A program made the position numbers and the translations under genes. DNA of 6,425 bases, taken from assembly GCA_963991145.1 (NCBI GenBank), contig CAXDOZ010000129.1:1-6425 (forward strand), read 5' to 3'. This DNA is from CAXDOZ01 sp963991145. Lineage in GTDB: Bacteria; Bacteroidota; Bacteroidia; Chitinophagales; JABDMM01. The notes below the pieces were generated by a model that was not told the DNA's origin, made no database searches, and saw nothing but the letters and a program-made list of their open reading frames with translations. Within the stretch, counting starts at the first letter, position 1, and each line of letters starts with the position of its first letter. Below, in pieces: positions 1 through 6,098 of this stretch.

Positions 1-452
1 ATTATCCTGTCTCCTGCCATTAAGCCCGCCTCTTTTGAAGGTCCACCTTCAATTGTGGCTAAGACATAAACTGTATCCTGAATGATCTGAAACTGGATGC
101 CTACTCCTTTGAAATTCCCTTCTAAACCTTCATTTACGGAGGCAAGTTGCTCTGCAGGAATATATCGAGAGTGAGGATCGAGTGTAAGAAGCATTTGATC
201 GATCACCGATTCATATAATTGATCTTCGGAAACCGTATCAACGTAATTTTCCATTACAAACTGCATCACCTGATCAAGCTTATCTGCAGATAGCTGGCTG
301 AAAGCTTTCTGCTTTCCCGCTCCCATCTTGTTGATCGTGATTCCTAGTAAAACCCCGCAAAACAGCACTACAGCAAAGATGAATGGCATGTAGATCGATC
401 TCGATTGAGATTTCTTTGAACTGTATCTGTATTGTCCTCTATTTTCTGACAT
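1..452 (-). CDS. S41-family C-terminal processing protease, N-terminal part (runs off left edge)
   Basis: Periplasmic, membrane-anchored serine protease of the CtpA/Prc type, which trims or degrades envelope proteins from their C-termini. The visible 150 residues begin at an ATG (450-452). They show a basic, serine-rich cytoplasmic tail (residues 1-20), one hydrophobic segment (about 22-41) acting as an uncleaved anchor, and a helical region with the family-typical LDPHSRYIPAEQ stretch (91-102). The PDZ domain starts near 111-120 (GNFKGVGIQF) and continues to EGGPSKEAGLMAGDRI (135-150), its peptide-binding part. The catalytic Ser/Lys core would lie beyond the window and cannot be checked. The reading frame stays open to base 1. 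The gene is divergent from the lipoprotein gene, with 97 bases between the two start codons. Family assignment is confident; the substrate is unknown. Confidence 0.9.
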   Translation of the reverse strand, partial: MSENRGQYRYSSKKSQSRSIYMPFIFAVVLFCGVLLGITINKMGAGKQKAFSQLSADKLDQVMQFVMENYVDTVSEDQLYESVIDQMLLTLDPHSRYIPAEQLASVNEGLEGNFKGVGIQFQIIQDTVYVLATIEGGPSKEAGLMAGDRI

Positions 453-549
453 AGGTTCTTAACATCAATTTGAGCACTAGGTTTCAATTAGAAACACAAT
501 GTGCAAATGCAAGGCTATGGAAAATTTATGGTTTCCTACATTTGGAGCT
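453..549. promoter_or_regulatory. Divergent intergenic region with a perfect Bacteroidota -7 box
   Basis: This 97-base gap separates the divergent protease and lipoprotein starts. On the plus strand TACATTTG (537-544) matches the Bacteroidota sigma-A -7 consensus TAnnTTTG exactly, but no TTTG-like -33 box sits 17-23 bases upstream. If used, transcription would begin near 547-548, two or three bases before the lipoprotein ATG. On the minus strand the best match is TGCATTTG (511 down to 504), with one mismatch and no good -33 box, which would serve the protease gene. Both are weak predictions because a 6-base consensus recurs by chance. Confidence 0.3.
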
Positions 550-1326
550 ATGATAAAAGACAAGCTGCTCGTTTTTTCCGTCCTACTCTTTATATCTGCC
601 TGCTCTTCTAATAATGAGAAGGAGGAAAAAGAAGAAGGATCTGCACCCGAGGTGGAAGTTGAATCAGCATTTTCCTATCCATTGTCTGGCTTTGAATTGA
701 GCAACATTGTTCTTGATAGTATGGATGATGAATTCGAGATCGACTCCAAAATGGATTATAAGAAGGAGTATCAGGACTTTATCTCTGACTTTTTGGAAGA
801 TCCAGTTGAGTTCGACTACGTAAACGAGATTAGAAATCTGCAGCCTATTGAGGACAAGCAGGTTAAGACACTACTGTATCATCCTTATCAGCCTTCTGAT
901 ATGTTTGAAGGCTATTACTGGAATCCATCAAATGCCCAGATCGTCTTATATAATGATTTGATTCCTTTCGATACTGTGATCGTTCCATTGGATTCAGGCA
1001 GAGTTGATACTATTTATACTGTAGACATAGAGGCCACATTAGTTGAGCTGTCTATGGTTTCAGATACGAGTCAGCAGAATTCAGACCTTTTCCTTAAGCA
1101 CGATATCACCCTTGGCATGCATTATAATGAGCTTGTGAGCAAGCTGGGAATAGGCTTCGTGAAGAACGAAAACCGCATGATATACCACAACTGGAAAGAC
1201 CGGATCGGGATTTTTGAAGTTGATGAATACGGAATCGTAAACAGAATCATTATTGGTCATTACGGAATTGATTTGGAGCTCGATCCAAAGATTCCAAATT
1301 TCATCTTCAGCTATGTCAGCTTCTAA
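550..1326 (+). CDS. Lipoprotein of unknown function, upstream of and overlapping murQ
   Basis: Predicted 258-residue envelope lipoprotein. An in-frame ATG at 499 exists, but the ATG at 550 gives a proper type II signal peptide: MIKDK, a hydrophobic core, then the lipobox ISAC with Cys18 as the lipidated residue. After the cysteine comes SSNNEKEEKEEGS, a strongly acidic and lysine-rich linker. It resembles in charge, but not exactly in spacing, the Bacteroidota surface lipoprotein export signal. The rest is acidic, rich in beta-prone segments, and has no further membrane segment. Near residues 180-200 the sequence DITLGMHYNELVSKLG resembles the GM-x-x-x-x-(V/L)-x-x-x-LG pattern of BamE-like and related small lipoprotein domains; this is a pattern resemblance only. 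The gene ends 14 bases inside murQ, suggesting one transcript and perhaps a cell-wall-related role. I do not recognise the family. Confidence 0.8.
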   Translation: MIKDKLLVFSVLLFISACSSNNEKEEKEEGSAPEVEVESAFSYPLSGFELSNIVLDSMDDEFEIDSKMDYKKEYQDFISDFLEDPVEFDYVNEIRNLQPIEDKQVKTLLYHPYQPSDMFEGYYWNPSNAQIVLYNDLIPFDTVIVPLDSGRVDTIYTVDIEATLVELSMVSDTSQQNSDLFLKHDITLGMHYNELVSKLGIGFVKNENRMIYHNWKDRIGIFEVDEYGIVNRIIIGHYGIDLELDPKIPNFIFSYVSF

Positions 1327-2143
1327 AGAGTTTGAAAGGATAACAGAAAAAGAATCCCTGTATCAGGACCTGGATAAAATGTCCACTTTTGAGATTCTTA
1401 GCTCCATCAATCAGGAAGACCAAAAGGTAGCCCTCGCTGTTTCTAACAGCATCGGGCAGATTGAAAAACTGGTAGATGCCATTTCTGACAGAATGCTATC
1501 AGGCGGACGCCTATTCTATATAGGAGCAGGAACCAGTGGCAGATTAGGAATTGTTGATGCCTCTGAATGCCCTCCCACTTATGGTGTTCCTTTTGATCTG
1601 GTGATTGGATTAATGGCCGGTGGAGATGGAGCAATAAGAAAGGCTGTAGAGTTTGCTGAGGACGATACTGACCTTGGATGGTCTGATCTCATGGAATGGA
1701 ACATCCAGGGAAATGACACTGTAATTGGTATTGCAGCAAGCGGCACCACTCCTTATGTCATTGGGGCCCTAAAACGGGCCAATGAGGAAGGTGTGCTTAC
1801 TGGTTGTATCACCTGCAATCCCGGCTCTCCCCTCTCTGAGGTGGCTCAAATTCCAATTGAAGTAGCTGTAGGTCCCGAGTTTGTAACAGGTAGCACCAGA
1901 ATGAAAGCTGGGACAGCCCAGAAACTTGTGCTCAATATGATCAGCACATCTGTAATGATCAAGCTTGGAAGAGTGCAAGGGAACCGAATGGTGGATATGC
2001 AATTAAGCAATGATAAGCTTGTGGACCGCGGATCAAAAATGGTTGTGGAAGCCACCGGCCTTGATTACAATCAGGCTAAAGAGTTACTTCTTTCAGAAGG
2101 AAGTGTAAGAGCTGCAGTCGAGCAGCACAAAAAGCAAGCCTAG
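1313..2143 (+). CDS. murQ: N-acetylmuramic acid 6-phosphate etherase
   Basis: Cytoplasmic enzyme that cleaves the lactyl ether of MurNAc-6-phosphate to give GlcNAc-6-phosphate and D-lactate, in peptidoglycan recycling or MurNAc use. The product is 276 residues. A single SIS (sugar isomerase) domain is evident: GAGTSGRLG (71-79) is the phosphosugar-binding loop, followed by DASECPPTYG (82-91) with Glu85, and Glu116 lies 31 residues later. These match the spacing of the E. coli catalytic pair Glu83/Glu114. Further family signatures are ASGTTPYVIGAL, the ITCNPGSPL stretch, and EFVTGSTRMKAGTAQK near the C-terminal third. An upstream ATG (1253) is in frame, but homologues start close to the TEKESLYQDL region, so the ATG at 1313 is chosen. 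It lies inside the end of the lipoprotein gene (14-base overlap) with no clear Shine-Dalgarno, consistent with translational coupling. No MurNAc transporter or kinase is visible in the window. Confidence 0.95.
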   Translation: MSASKEFERITEKESLYQDLDKMSTFEILSSINQEDQKVALAVSNSIGQIEKLVDAISDRMLSGGRLFYIGAGTSGRLGIVDASECPPTYGVPFDLVIGLMAGGDGAIRKAVEFAEDDTDLGWSDLMEWNIQGNDTVIGIAASGTTPYVIGALKRANEEGVLTGCITCNPGSPLSEVAQIPIEVAVGPEFVTGSTRMKAGTAQKLVLNMISTSVMIKLGRVQGNRMVDMQLSNDKLVDRGSKMVVEATGLDYNQAKELLLSEGSVRAAVEQHKKQA

Positions 2144-2170
2144 TTTACAGATTCTTTGGTTTTCGAAGTC

Positions 2171-2199
2171 ATTGGCAAAACAGGCTCAGTTTTGTTGAT
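2171..2199 (+). terminator. Possible RNA hairpin after murQ (weak terminator candidate)
   Basis: Bases 2171-2181 (attggcaaaac) can pair with 2189-2199 (gttttgttgat) around a 7-base loop, giving 11 pairs of which three are G-U wobbles. The wobbles pair only in plus-strand RNA, the sense of murQ, and would be A-C mismatches in the opposite transcript. It begins 28 bases after the murQ stop. No U-tract follows, so it is a poor intrinsic terminator and might instead be a 3'-end stabiliser or chance. The rest of the 2144-2309 gap shows no gene and no convincing promoter. Confidence 0.25.
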
Positions 2200-2293
2200 A
2201 AAGGGTATGAAAACTCGAACTTCTAATACTCAAAAAGCATTCTAAACAAACTAAATTTCTCCTGTGCTTGTCTTAATAATAAGCCCTTAAAAA

Positions 2294-2306
2294 GAGAGGA
2301 AAGGAA
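2294..2306 (+). promoter_or_regulatory. Ribosome-binding site of the 190-residue hypothetical gene
   Basis: The purine run AGAGGAAAGGAAG ends 3 bases before the ATG at 2310; AAGGA (2301-2305) lies 4 bases from it. It is noteworthy because the other starts in this window lack a clear, well-spaced Shine-Dalgarno, as is usual in Bacteroidota, and it fixes the start of this gene. Confidence 0.5.
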
Positions 2307-2309
2307 GCT

Positions 2310-2882
2310 ATGCATCAACTGGAGCCATACTTTAATTGGCGAGATCGATACAGATCTGAAGACGACGGAGCGTCGCCCTTCTATGGGCGCGAATACGATG
2401 AGTTCAGCTTTAGCACTAAGATCTATAACTACTACATTCATCCGCAGTGGGATCACATTGGTAGCCCCACGCTTTATATCAAGATCCTATTCGCAGATTA
2501 TGAGCAGGGATTTGCCATCATCGAACTCATCGGCGAGTGGAACGATGCCATAAACAATGACATAATGTTCCTTAAGCGTGAGATCATAGATGTGCTCATT
2601 CCCGAAGGCATTAACAAATTCATTCTTATAGGCGAGAACGTGTTAAACTTCCACGGTTCAGATGATTGCTATTACGAGGAATGGATGGAAGACATTCAGG
2701 ACGCTGAGGGCTGGGTCATTCTTAGCAACTTCCAGCAGCACGTGGTAGAGGAAATGAGAGAACACTGTATTCACTATCACTTCTTTGTTGGAGAGCAGTA
2801 CGATCTTTCAGAATGGAGGAAGCATAAGCCTGAAGCTATCCTTCAGATGCTCGACGCCCGATTGCTGAAATCATTGAATTAG
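2310..2882 (+). CDS. Conserved Bacteroidota hypothetical protein, 190 residues
   Basis: A soluble, probably cytoplasmic protein with no signal peptide or membrane segment. It is rich in Trp, Tyr, Phe, Asp and Glu. The start is supported by the purine-rich ribosome-binding stretch AGAGGAAAGGAAG at 2294-2306 before the ATG at 2310, the best Shine-Dalgarno in the window. Distinct segments are EPYFNWRDRY (5-14), SPFYGREYDEF (22-32), IHPQWDHIGSPTLYIKIL (43-60), a hydrophobic strand GFAIIELIGEWNDA (67-80), INKFILIGENVLNFH (101-115) and DDCYYEEWMEDI (118-129). The alternation of hydrophobic strands and helices suggests an alpha/beta fold. From memory this family is widespread in Flavobacteriia and relatives without an assigned function; no catalytic motif is recognisable. 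It stands alone after murQ, and its last 47 bases overlap the end of the convergent ligase gene. Confidence 0.85.
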   Translation: MHQLEPYFNWRDRYRSEDDGASPFYGREYDEFSFSTKIYNYYIHPQWDHIGSPTLYIKILFADYEQGFAIIELIGEWNDAINNDIMFLKREIIDVLIPEGINKFILIGENVLNFHGSDDCYYEEWMEDIQDAEGWVILSNFQQHVVEEMREHCIHYHFFVGEQYDLSEWRKHKPEAILQMLDARLLKSLN

Positions 2883-4086
2883 AAGCCACCAAAAGAAGTG
2901 GGAACCAGAAAGCGATAAATACAACGCCGCTTTGAGTTTGGAAAACAGATTCTGTCAGAGCACTCAAAATGATCTGTCCACTGAGGAACAGGAGCACCCA
3001 GTTCTTCGATCGTATTGCCAACATCAAATAAAGCAACAAAAGTAGTAGCCAACTAAAGAGACCGAATATCCCATTCGTCATCCATTGCTGCAGGTACTGA
3101 TTGTGATTGTTGTACTTCATCTCTTTCGCAAGGTTGAAGCCTTTCTCAGTGTATTTCTCCTGCAATACCGGTTGAGCTGAACCTGTTCCTACTCCCAACC
3201 ATGGATCTTCCTGAATCACTTCCAGAGTGATGGTCCAGATCGCAAGTCGCATTTGCGTTCCATTCCATTTAGCCTCCTGATCATAGCTGAACTCCGGATT
3301 GCGGAGATAGTAGAATCTCATCTGCACAAATTCAAACTGACTGATGGTGAAGGCAAATGCTGAATTCAATAGAATAAGTCCCAAAAGAGCTCGGAATCGT
3401 CGTTTGAATAAAAGGAAACTAAGCAGGAATGCATTGGTCAAAAAGAAGCTGATCAGGATCTGCATTCTGCTCGAAAGAAGGATAAGGAATAAAATGAAGA
3501 GCAAGCCTAAGAATATGACCACCACTCTCGGCAGAAGAGAACTGCCTGACCATTTCTTGTAGAACCACACCCCGATGAGAAACAGAGCAAAAACCGTGTA
3601 CATGGATAAGTACCCTGGATGCATCATTCTTAGTGGACTTACCAGGTCTCGATAAAAGAATAGTATCTCGCCAGTTGAGAGATACTTGTAAGCAGCAATT
3701 CCAATACATAGGATTGCCACTGCTCCAACTCCGAATACCATTCCATAGGCTGCATACCGGCTTTGTTTCAGTTCATCTTGTTTGAGACTCAGAATCATTA
3801 TCGGAAAGACCACAATGGGTAGTTTCAGACTAAGGTCTATTAATCCAAGCTCCAGGTAAGGAGTATATGTGAGGCCTAAAAGAGCGACCAGCCAAACAAG
3901 GCAGGTCACTGTAATGATTCCCAATTTTCCTTTAAGCAGATCAAGTCTTTCAGAAACTGGAGCACTGGCAAGAAATACCAGAGCAAAAAACATCATCGGT
4001 ACAGATGAAGCTATTCTTGAAAGAGATAGAGAAAATGGTAAGGCAAAGAAGGCGATCTGCCACCAAATGGGATTTCTCAAAGGCAT
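2836..4086 (-). CDS. O-antigen ligase / polymerase family membrane protein (Wzy/WaaL-like)
   Basis: A 416-residue polytopic inner-membrane protein with about ten to twelve hydrophobic segments, of normal length for the Wzy_C/O-antigen ligase family. Members either polymerise undecaprenyl-linked repeat units or transfer finished glycans to lipid A core, protein or another acceptor on the periplasmic side. Key features are SSRM (205-208, Arg207) after a membrane segment, then the large periplasmic loop with MRLAIW (279-284, Arg280), DPWLGVGTG (294-302) and NNHNQYLQ (326-333, His328). Arg207, Arg280 and His328 have the spacing of the functional Arg215, Arg288 and His337 of E. coli WaaL. LTESVFQTQSG (377-387) is also typical. 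The sequence cannot tell ligase from polymerase. The start lies 8 bases after the WecA-like stop, so the two are co-transcribed. The 3' end overlaps the convergent hypothetical gene by 47 bases. Confidence 0.88.
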   Translation of the reverse strand: MPLRNPIWWQIAFFALPFSLSLSRIASSVPMMFFALVFLASAPVSERLDLLKGKLGIITVTCLVWLVALLGLTYTPYLELGLIDLSLKLPIVVFPIMILSLKQDELKQSRYAAYGMVFGVGAVAILCIGIAAYKYLSTGEILFFYRDLVSPLRMMHPGYLSMYTVFALFLIGVWFYKKWSGSSLLPRVVVIFLGLLFILFLILLSSRMQILISFFLTNAFLLSFLLFKRRFRALLGLILLNSAFAFTISQFEFVQMRFYYLRNPEFSYDQEAKWNGTQMRLAIWTITLEVIQEDPWLGVGTGSAQPVLQEKYTEKGFNLAKEMKYNNHNQYLQQWMTNGIFGLFSWLLLLLLYLMLAIRSKNWVLLFLSGQIILSALTESVFQTQSGVVFIAFWFPLLLVASNSMISAIGRRASEG

Positions 4087-4094
4087 GCTGAAAG

Positions 4095-5174
4095 TTAATT
4101 GAACAACTTTCTCTTTCTAGTCTTTTTTGGAAACTTTCTGTAGAGAAGATAATCCAGAAGGATAAAACTACCTGCGGCCAAAACGCCCAATAGAAGAAGC
4201 GCATACATGTTCCCCAGTGGCTGCGCAAGAATTCCAATTACAATGATCATTAGCGCAGCAATACTCAATACAATAGTAATTTGACCATGACTCAAACCCA
4301 ATCTGAAAAGCAGGTGATGCACGTGGTTCTTGTCCGGTGAGAAAGGAGATTTCTTAGAGATCAACCTTAAAACGATCAAACGAGTTGTATCGAAAATCGG
4401 GATAAAAACGATCCCCATGGCCAATGTAGATGCTGCTTGTAAATGGTAAGGATCCGAAACTGGTAGCATCTTGTTGTACTCAATGAACCTTATCGCCATT
4501 ACGGCTAAGAGAAAGCCCACAAACATCGACCCTGTATCGCCCATAAAGATCTTGGAAGGCGTCACATTGTACTTCATAAAAGCGGCCAATCCGCCCGCAA
4601 GGGCGAAAGCAACAACCATCATGAGTCCGTGACCTGTTAACATGAACCAGGTTCCAAAACTCAATGATGCGATGATACCGATACTTGCTGCCAATCCATT
4701 GACACCATCGATCATATTGTAGCTATTGATGATGCCGAGTATGATGAAAAGAGAAACTACATAAGAGGCCCAATCCGGAATGTCATAGATGCCAAAGAAT
4801 CCATACAGAGAAGTCAGACGTGTTCCCCCAAAATAGATCACTACAAATGCCGCGATCACCTGACCTAGTAGTTTAGGCCACCATTTTAGCGGAATGATAT
4901 CATCCCGAAGGCCAAGTATTACAAGGATAAGCAGAGCTCCCACACCATACAGGAAGTTGAAGCTTCTGAAATTGTAAGTGGGAATCCATATCATGATCGC
5001 AACCATGAATCCAAGAAAGATCGCCAGGCCACCCAAAGAAGGCACATTCCCCTCATGGATATGTCTACCACCCGGAGTATCGTACAGATTGTTTATGGTA
5101 GCCAATCTGATGATAATCGGTATACAGGTAAAGGCAATAACAAAGCTCGCTCCGAAGCTTATGCCCATCTGCAT
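4095..5174 (-). CDS. WecA/TagO-type undecaprenyl-phosphate sugar-1-phosphate transferase
   Basis: Polytopic membrane enzyme that moves a HexNAc-1-phosphate (typically GlcNAc-1-P) from UDP-sugar to undecaprenyl phosphate, the first step of a lipid-linked glycan. Numbering from the longer TTG-started form (367 residues): DTPGGRHIHEGNVPSLGG (40-57), LRDD-x4-LKWWPKL with Asp99-Asp100 (97-110), NSYNMIDGVNGLA (158-170), FMGDTGSMF (218-226) and the cytosolic His box PDKNHVHHLL (288-297). These are the MraY/WecA superfamily motifs; the histidine box and the absence of MraY-specific features favour the WecA/TagO branch. About eleven hydrophobic segments and a basic C-terminal tail are present. A TTG at 5198 extends the frame by 8 residues, but a promoter-like box would place the transcript start at about 5203-5204, so the ATG at 5174 (359 residues) is preferred. 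An ATG at 5168 is also possible. It reads into the ligase gene 8 bases downstream. Confidence 0.92.
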   Translation of the reverse strand: MQMGISFGASFVIAFTCIPIIIRLATINNLYDTPGGRHIHEGNVPSLGGLAIFLGFMVAIMIWIPTYNFRSFNFLYGVGALLILVILGLRDDIIPLKWWPKLLGQVIAAFVVIYFGGTRLTSLYGFFGIYDIPDWASYVVSLFIILGIINSYNMIDGVNGLAASIGIIASLSFGTWFMLTGHGLMMVVAFALAGGLAAFMKYNVTPSKIFMGDTGSMFVGFLLAVMAIRFIEYNKMLPVSDPYHLQAASTLAMGIVFIPIFDTTRLIVLRLISKKSPFSPDKNHVHHLLFRLGLSHGQITIVLSIAALMIIVIGILAQPLGNMYALLLLGVLAAGSFILLDYLLYRKFPKKTRKRKLFN

Positions 5175-5206
5175 GAATATGTCTGCCCAGTTCTCCAAAT
5201 CGGGTG

Positions 5207-5237
5207 CAAAATTAAATTATCTAAATGTTAAATCAAT
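5207..5237 (-). promoter_or_regulatory. Putative Bacteroidota promoter for the WecA-like gene
   Basis: Reading leftward on the minus strand, ATTG (5237-5234) is followed after 19 bases by TAATTTTG (5214-5207). The second is an exact match to the -7 consensus TAnnTTTG, and the first differs from the -33 consensus TTTG by one base at ideal spacing. The predicted transcription start is around 5203-5204, leaving a leader of about 30 bases to the ATG at 5174. The WecA-like and ligase genes may therefore be transcribed separately from the WecG-like gene. The surroundings are AT-rich, which raises the chance of a false match. Confidence 0.45.
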
Positions 5238-5256
5238 GACATTTCTCATTAAATGT
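5223..5256. repeat. Three alternating inverted arms in the gap before the WecA-like gene
   Basis: AAATGT (5223-5228), its complement ACATTT (5239-5244) and AAATGT again (5251-5256) lie in a row, so the middle arm can pair with either neighbour (loops of 10 and 6 bases). They overlap the -33 part of the putative promoter. The arrangement could be an operator, a switchable RNA hairpin at the 3' end of the WecG-like transcript, or chance in AT-rich DNA. The remaining bases of the 5175-5302 gap show no gene and no U-tract terminator. Confidence 0.3.
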
Positions 5257-5302
5257 AAAAGTCACTCAACGCCTCATCAAGGGCTTACACATAATAATAT
5301 TG

Positions 5303-6085
5303 CTACATCTTTCCTTTCCACTCTCCAATTCCATCCCCTCTTCTTCTCCACTTTAGTACGAGCATTACAAACTTGTAGTTGTCTACAATGAATCGCTTCC
5401 ACATCTTTTTAGGCTCTTGCAGAAATCTTGCCAGCCCTTCTAAACCAAGCTTTTGCATCCACATTGGAGCACGTTTTACTTTGCCGGATACTACATCAAA
5501 ACTCCCTCCAACTCCCATAATAAAGGATACCGATTGAAGTACATCCTGATGCTTGTGCAGGAAGTATTCCTTCTTGGGAGAACTCATGGCCACAAAAAGA
5601 ATATCCGCCCCACTTGATCCTATCATTTCGGCAATACCCCTTTCTTCATTCTGATCGTAGTAACCATTTCGATATCCGGCTATGATGTCTTTTCCGTGTT
5701 CGCCTGCATATCTGTCTACTACTTGCTTTACTACTTCTTCTTTCGCACCAAAGAAAAAGATCTTGTATCCCTTCTCTCCTGCTAATTCGATCAAGCGCTG
5801 CATTAAATCGATTCCTGCAACTCGCTCAGGCAGAGGTCGTCCCAATTTCTTACTTGCCCACACGATCCCAAAACCGTCAGCATTGATCATGTCACTTTCG
5901 CAAACGCTGTCATAAAGCTCAGGGTCAGTTTGCATCGATACCACCTTACCAGCATTGATCACACCGTGCTGAATGTGGCCCTTTCTCTCTATCTCATTGG
6001 AGATGATGTCAAGACTTTGATCCATGCTTAGAACATCTACAGGGACATTCATTAACCTGATTCGCTCTACTCCTTCTAAACTCAT
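5303..6085 (-). CDS. WecG/TagA/CpsF-family glycosyltransferase
   Basis: A 260-residue GT26-family enzyme. Relatives add the second sugar (ManNAc or ManNAcA in TagA/WecG) to undecaprenyl-diphospho-GlcNAc at the cytoplasmic membrane face. Visible features are GVINAGKVVSM (41-51), the catalytic-site stretch NADGFGIVWASK (68-79) with Asp70 matching the TagA catalytic Asp65, and PERVAGIDLM (86-95) with Arg88. Then come FFFGAKEE (110-117), AGYRNGYY (136-143), DILFVAMSSPKKEYF (161-175) and the nucleotide-sugar loop GVGGSFDVVSGKVKRAP (191-207). The C-terminal part (about 208-250) is basic and aromatic, like the appendage that docks TagA on the membrane. Where TagA has a glutamine in its GxPxQE motif, this protein has Lys172. 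The donor sugar cannot be read from the sequence. The adjacent WecA-like gene supplies the expected acceptor. The ATG at 6085 is 25 bases from a divergent ATG. Confidence 0.92.
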   Translation of the reverse strand: MSLEGVERIRLMNVPVDVLSMDQSLDIISNEIERKGHIQHGVINAGKVVSMQTDPELYDSVCESDMINADGFGIVWASKKLGRPLPERVAGIDLMQRLIELAGEKGYKIFFFGAKEEVVKQVVDRYAGEHGKDIIAGYRNGYYDQNEERGIAEMIGSSGADILFVAMSSPKKEYFLHKHQDVLQSVSFIMGVGGSFDVVSGKVKRAPMWMQKLGLEGLARFLQEPKKMWKRFIVDNYKFVMLVLKWRRRGDGIGEWKGKM

Positions 6086-6098
6086 TTTTAAGCTTTAC

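Noticed and set aside
499..549. N-terminal extension of the lipoprotein from the ATG at 499
   Set aside because: It would put 17 non-hydrophobic residues, including two cysteines, before an otherwise textbook lipoprotein signal peptide starting at 550.
899..906. TATGTTTG, an exact match to the -7 consensus
   Set aside because: It lies in the middle of the lipoprotein coding region with no gene start nearby. It shows that such matches occur by chance and tempers the promoter calls.
1253..1312. Longer murQ start at 1253
   Set aside because: The extra 20 residues overlap the lipoprotein coding region deeply and do not resemble the N-terminus of MurQ proteins, which begins near the start used here.
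1443..2055. Minus-strand open frames inside murQ
   Set aside because: They are antisense shadows of a well-conserved enzyme and have low-complexity, family-less translations.
2155..2194. TTTG at 2155 and CAGTTTTG at 2187 as a promoter for the 190-residue hypothetical gene
   Set aside because: The spacing is 28 bases, too long, and the second box has a mismatch in its leading TA; it also lies in the possible hairpin.
3344..3709. Open frames on both strands inside the ligase gene
   Set aside because: They lie within a clear polytopic membrane-protein frame and have no supporting features.
4978..5391. 137-residue plus-strand open frame antisense to the WecA-like gene
   Set aside because: It is a shadow of a strongly conserved membrane-protein gene and extends over an AT-rich gap; no ribosome-binding site or recognisable domain.
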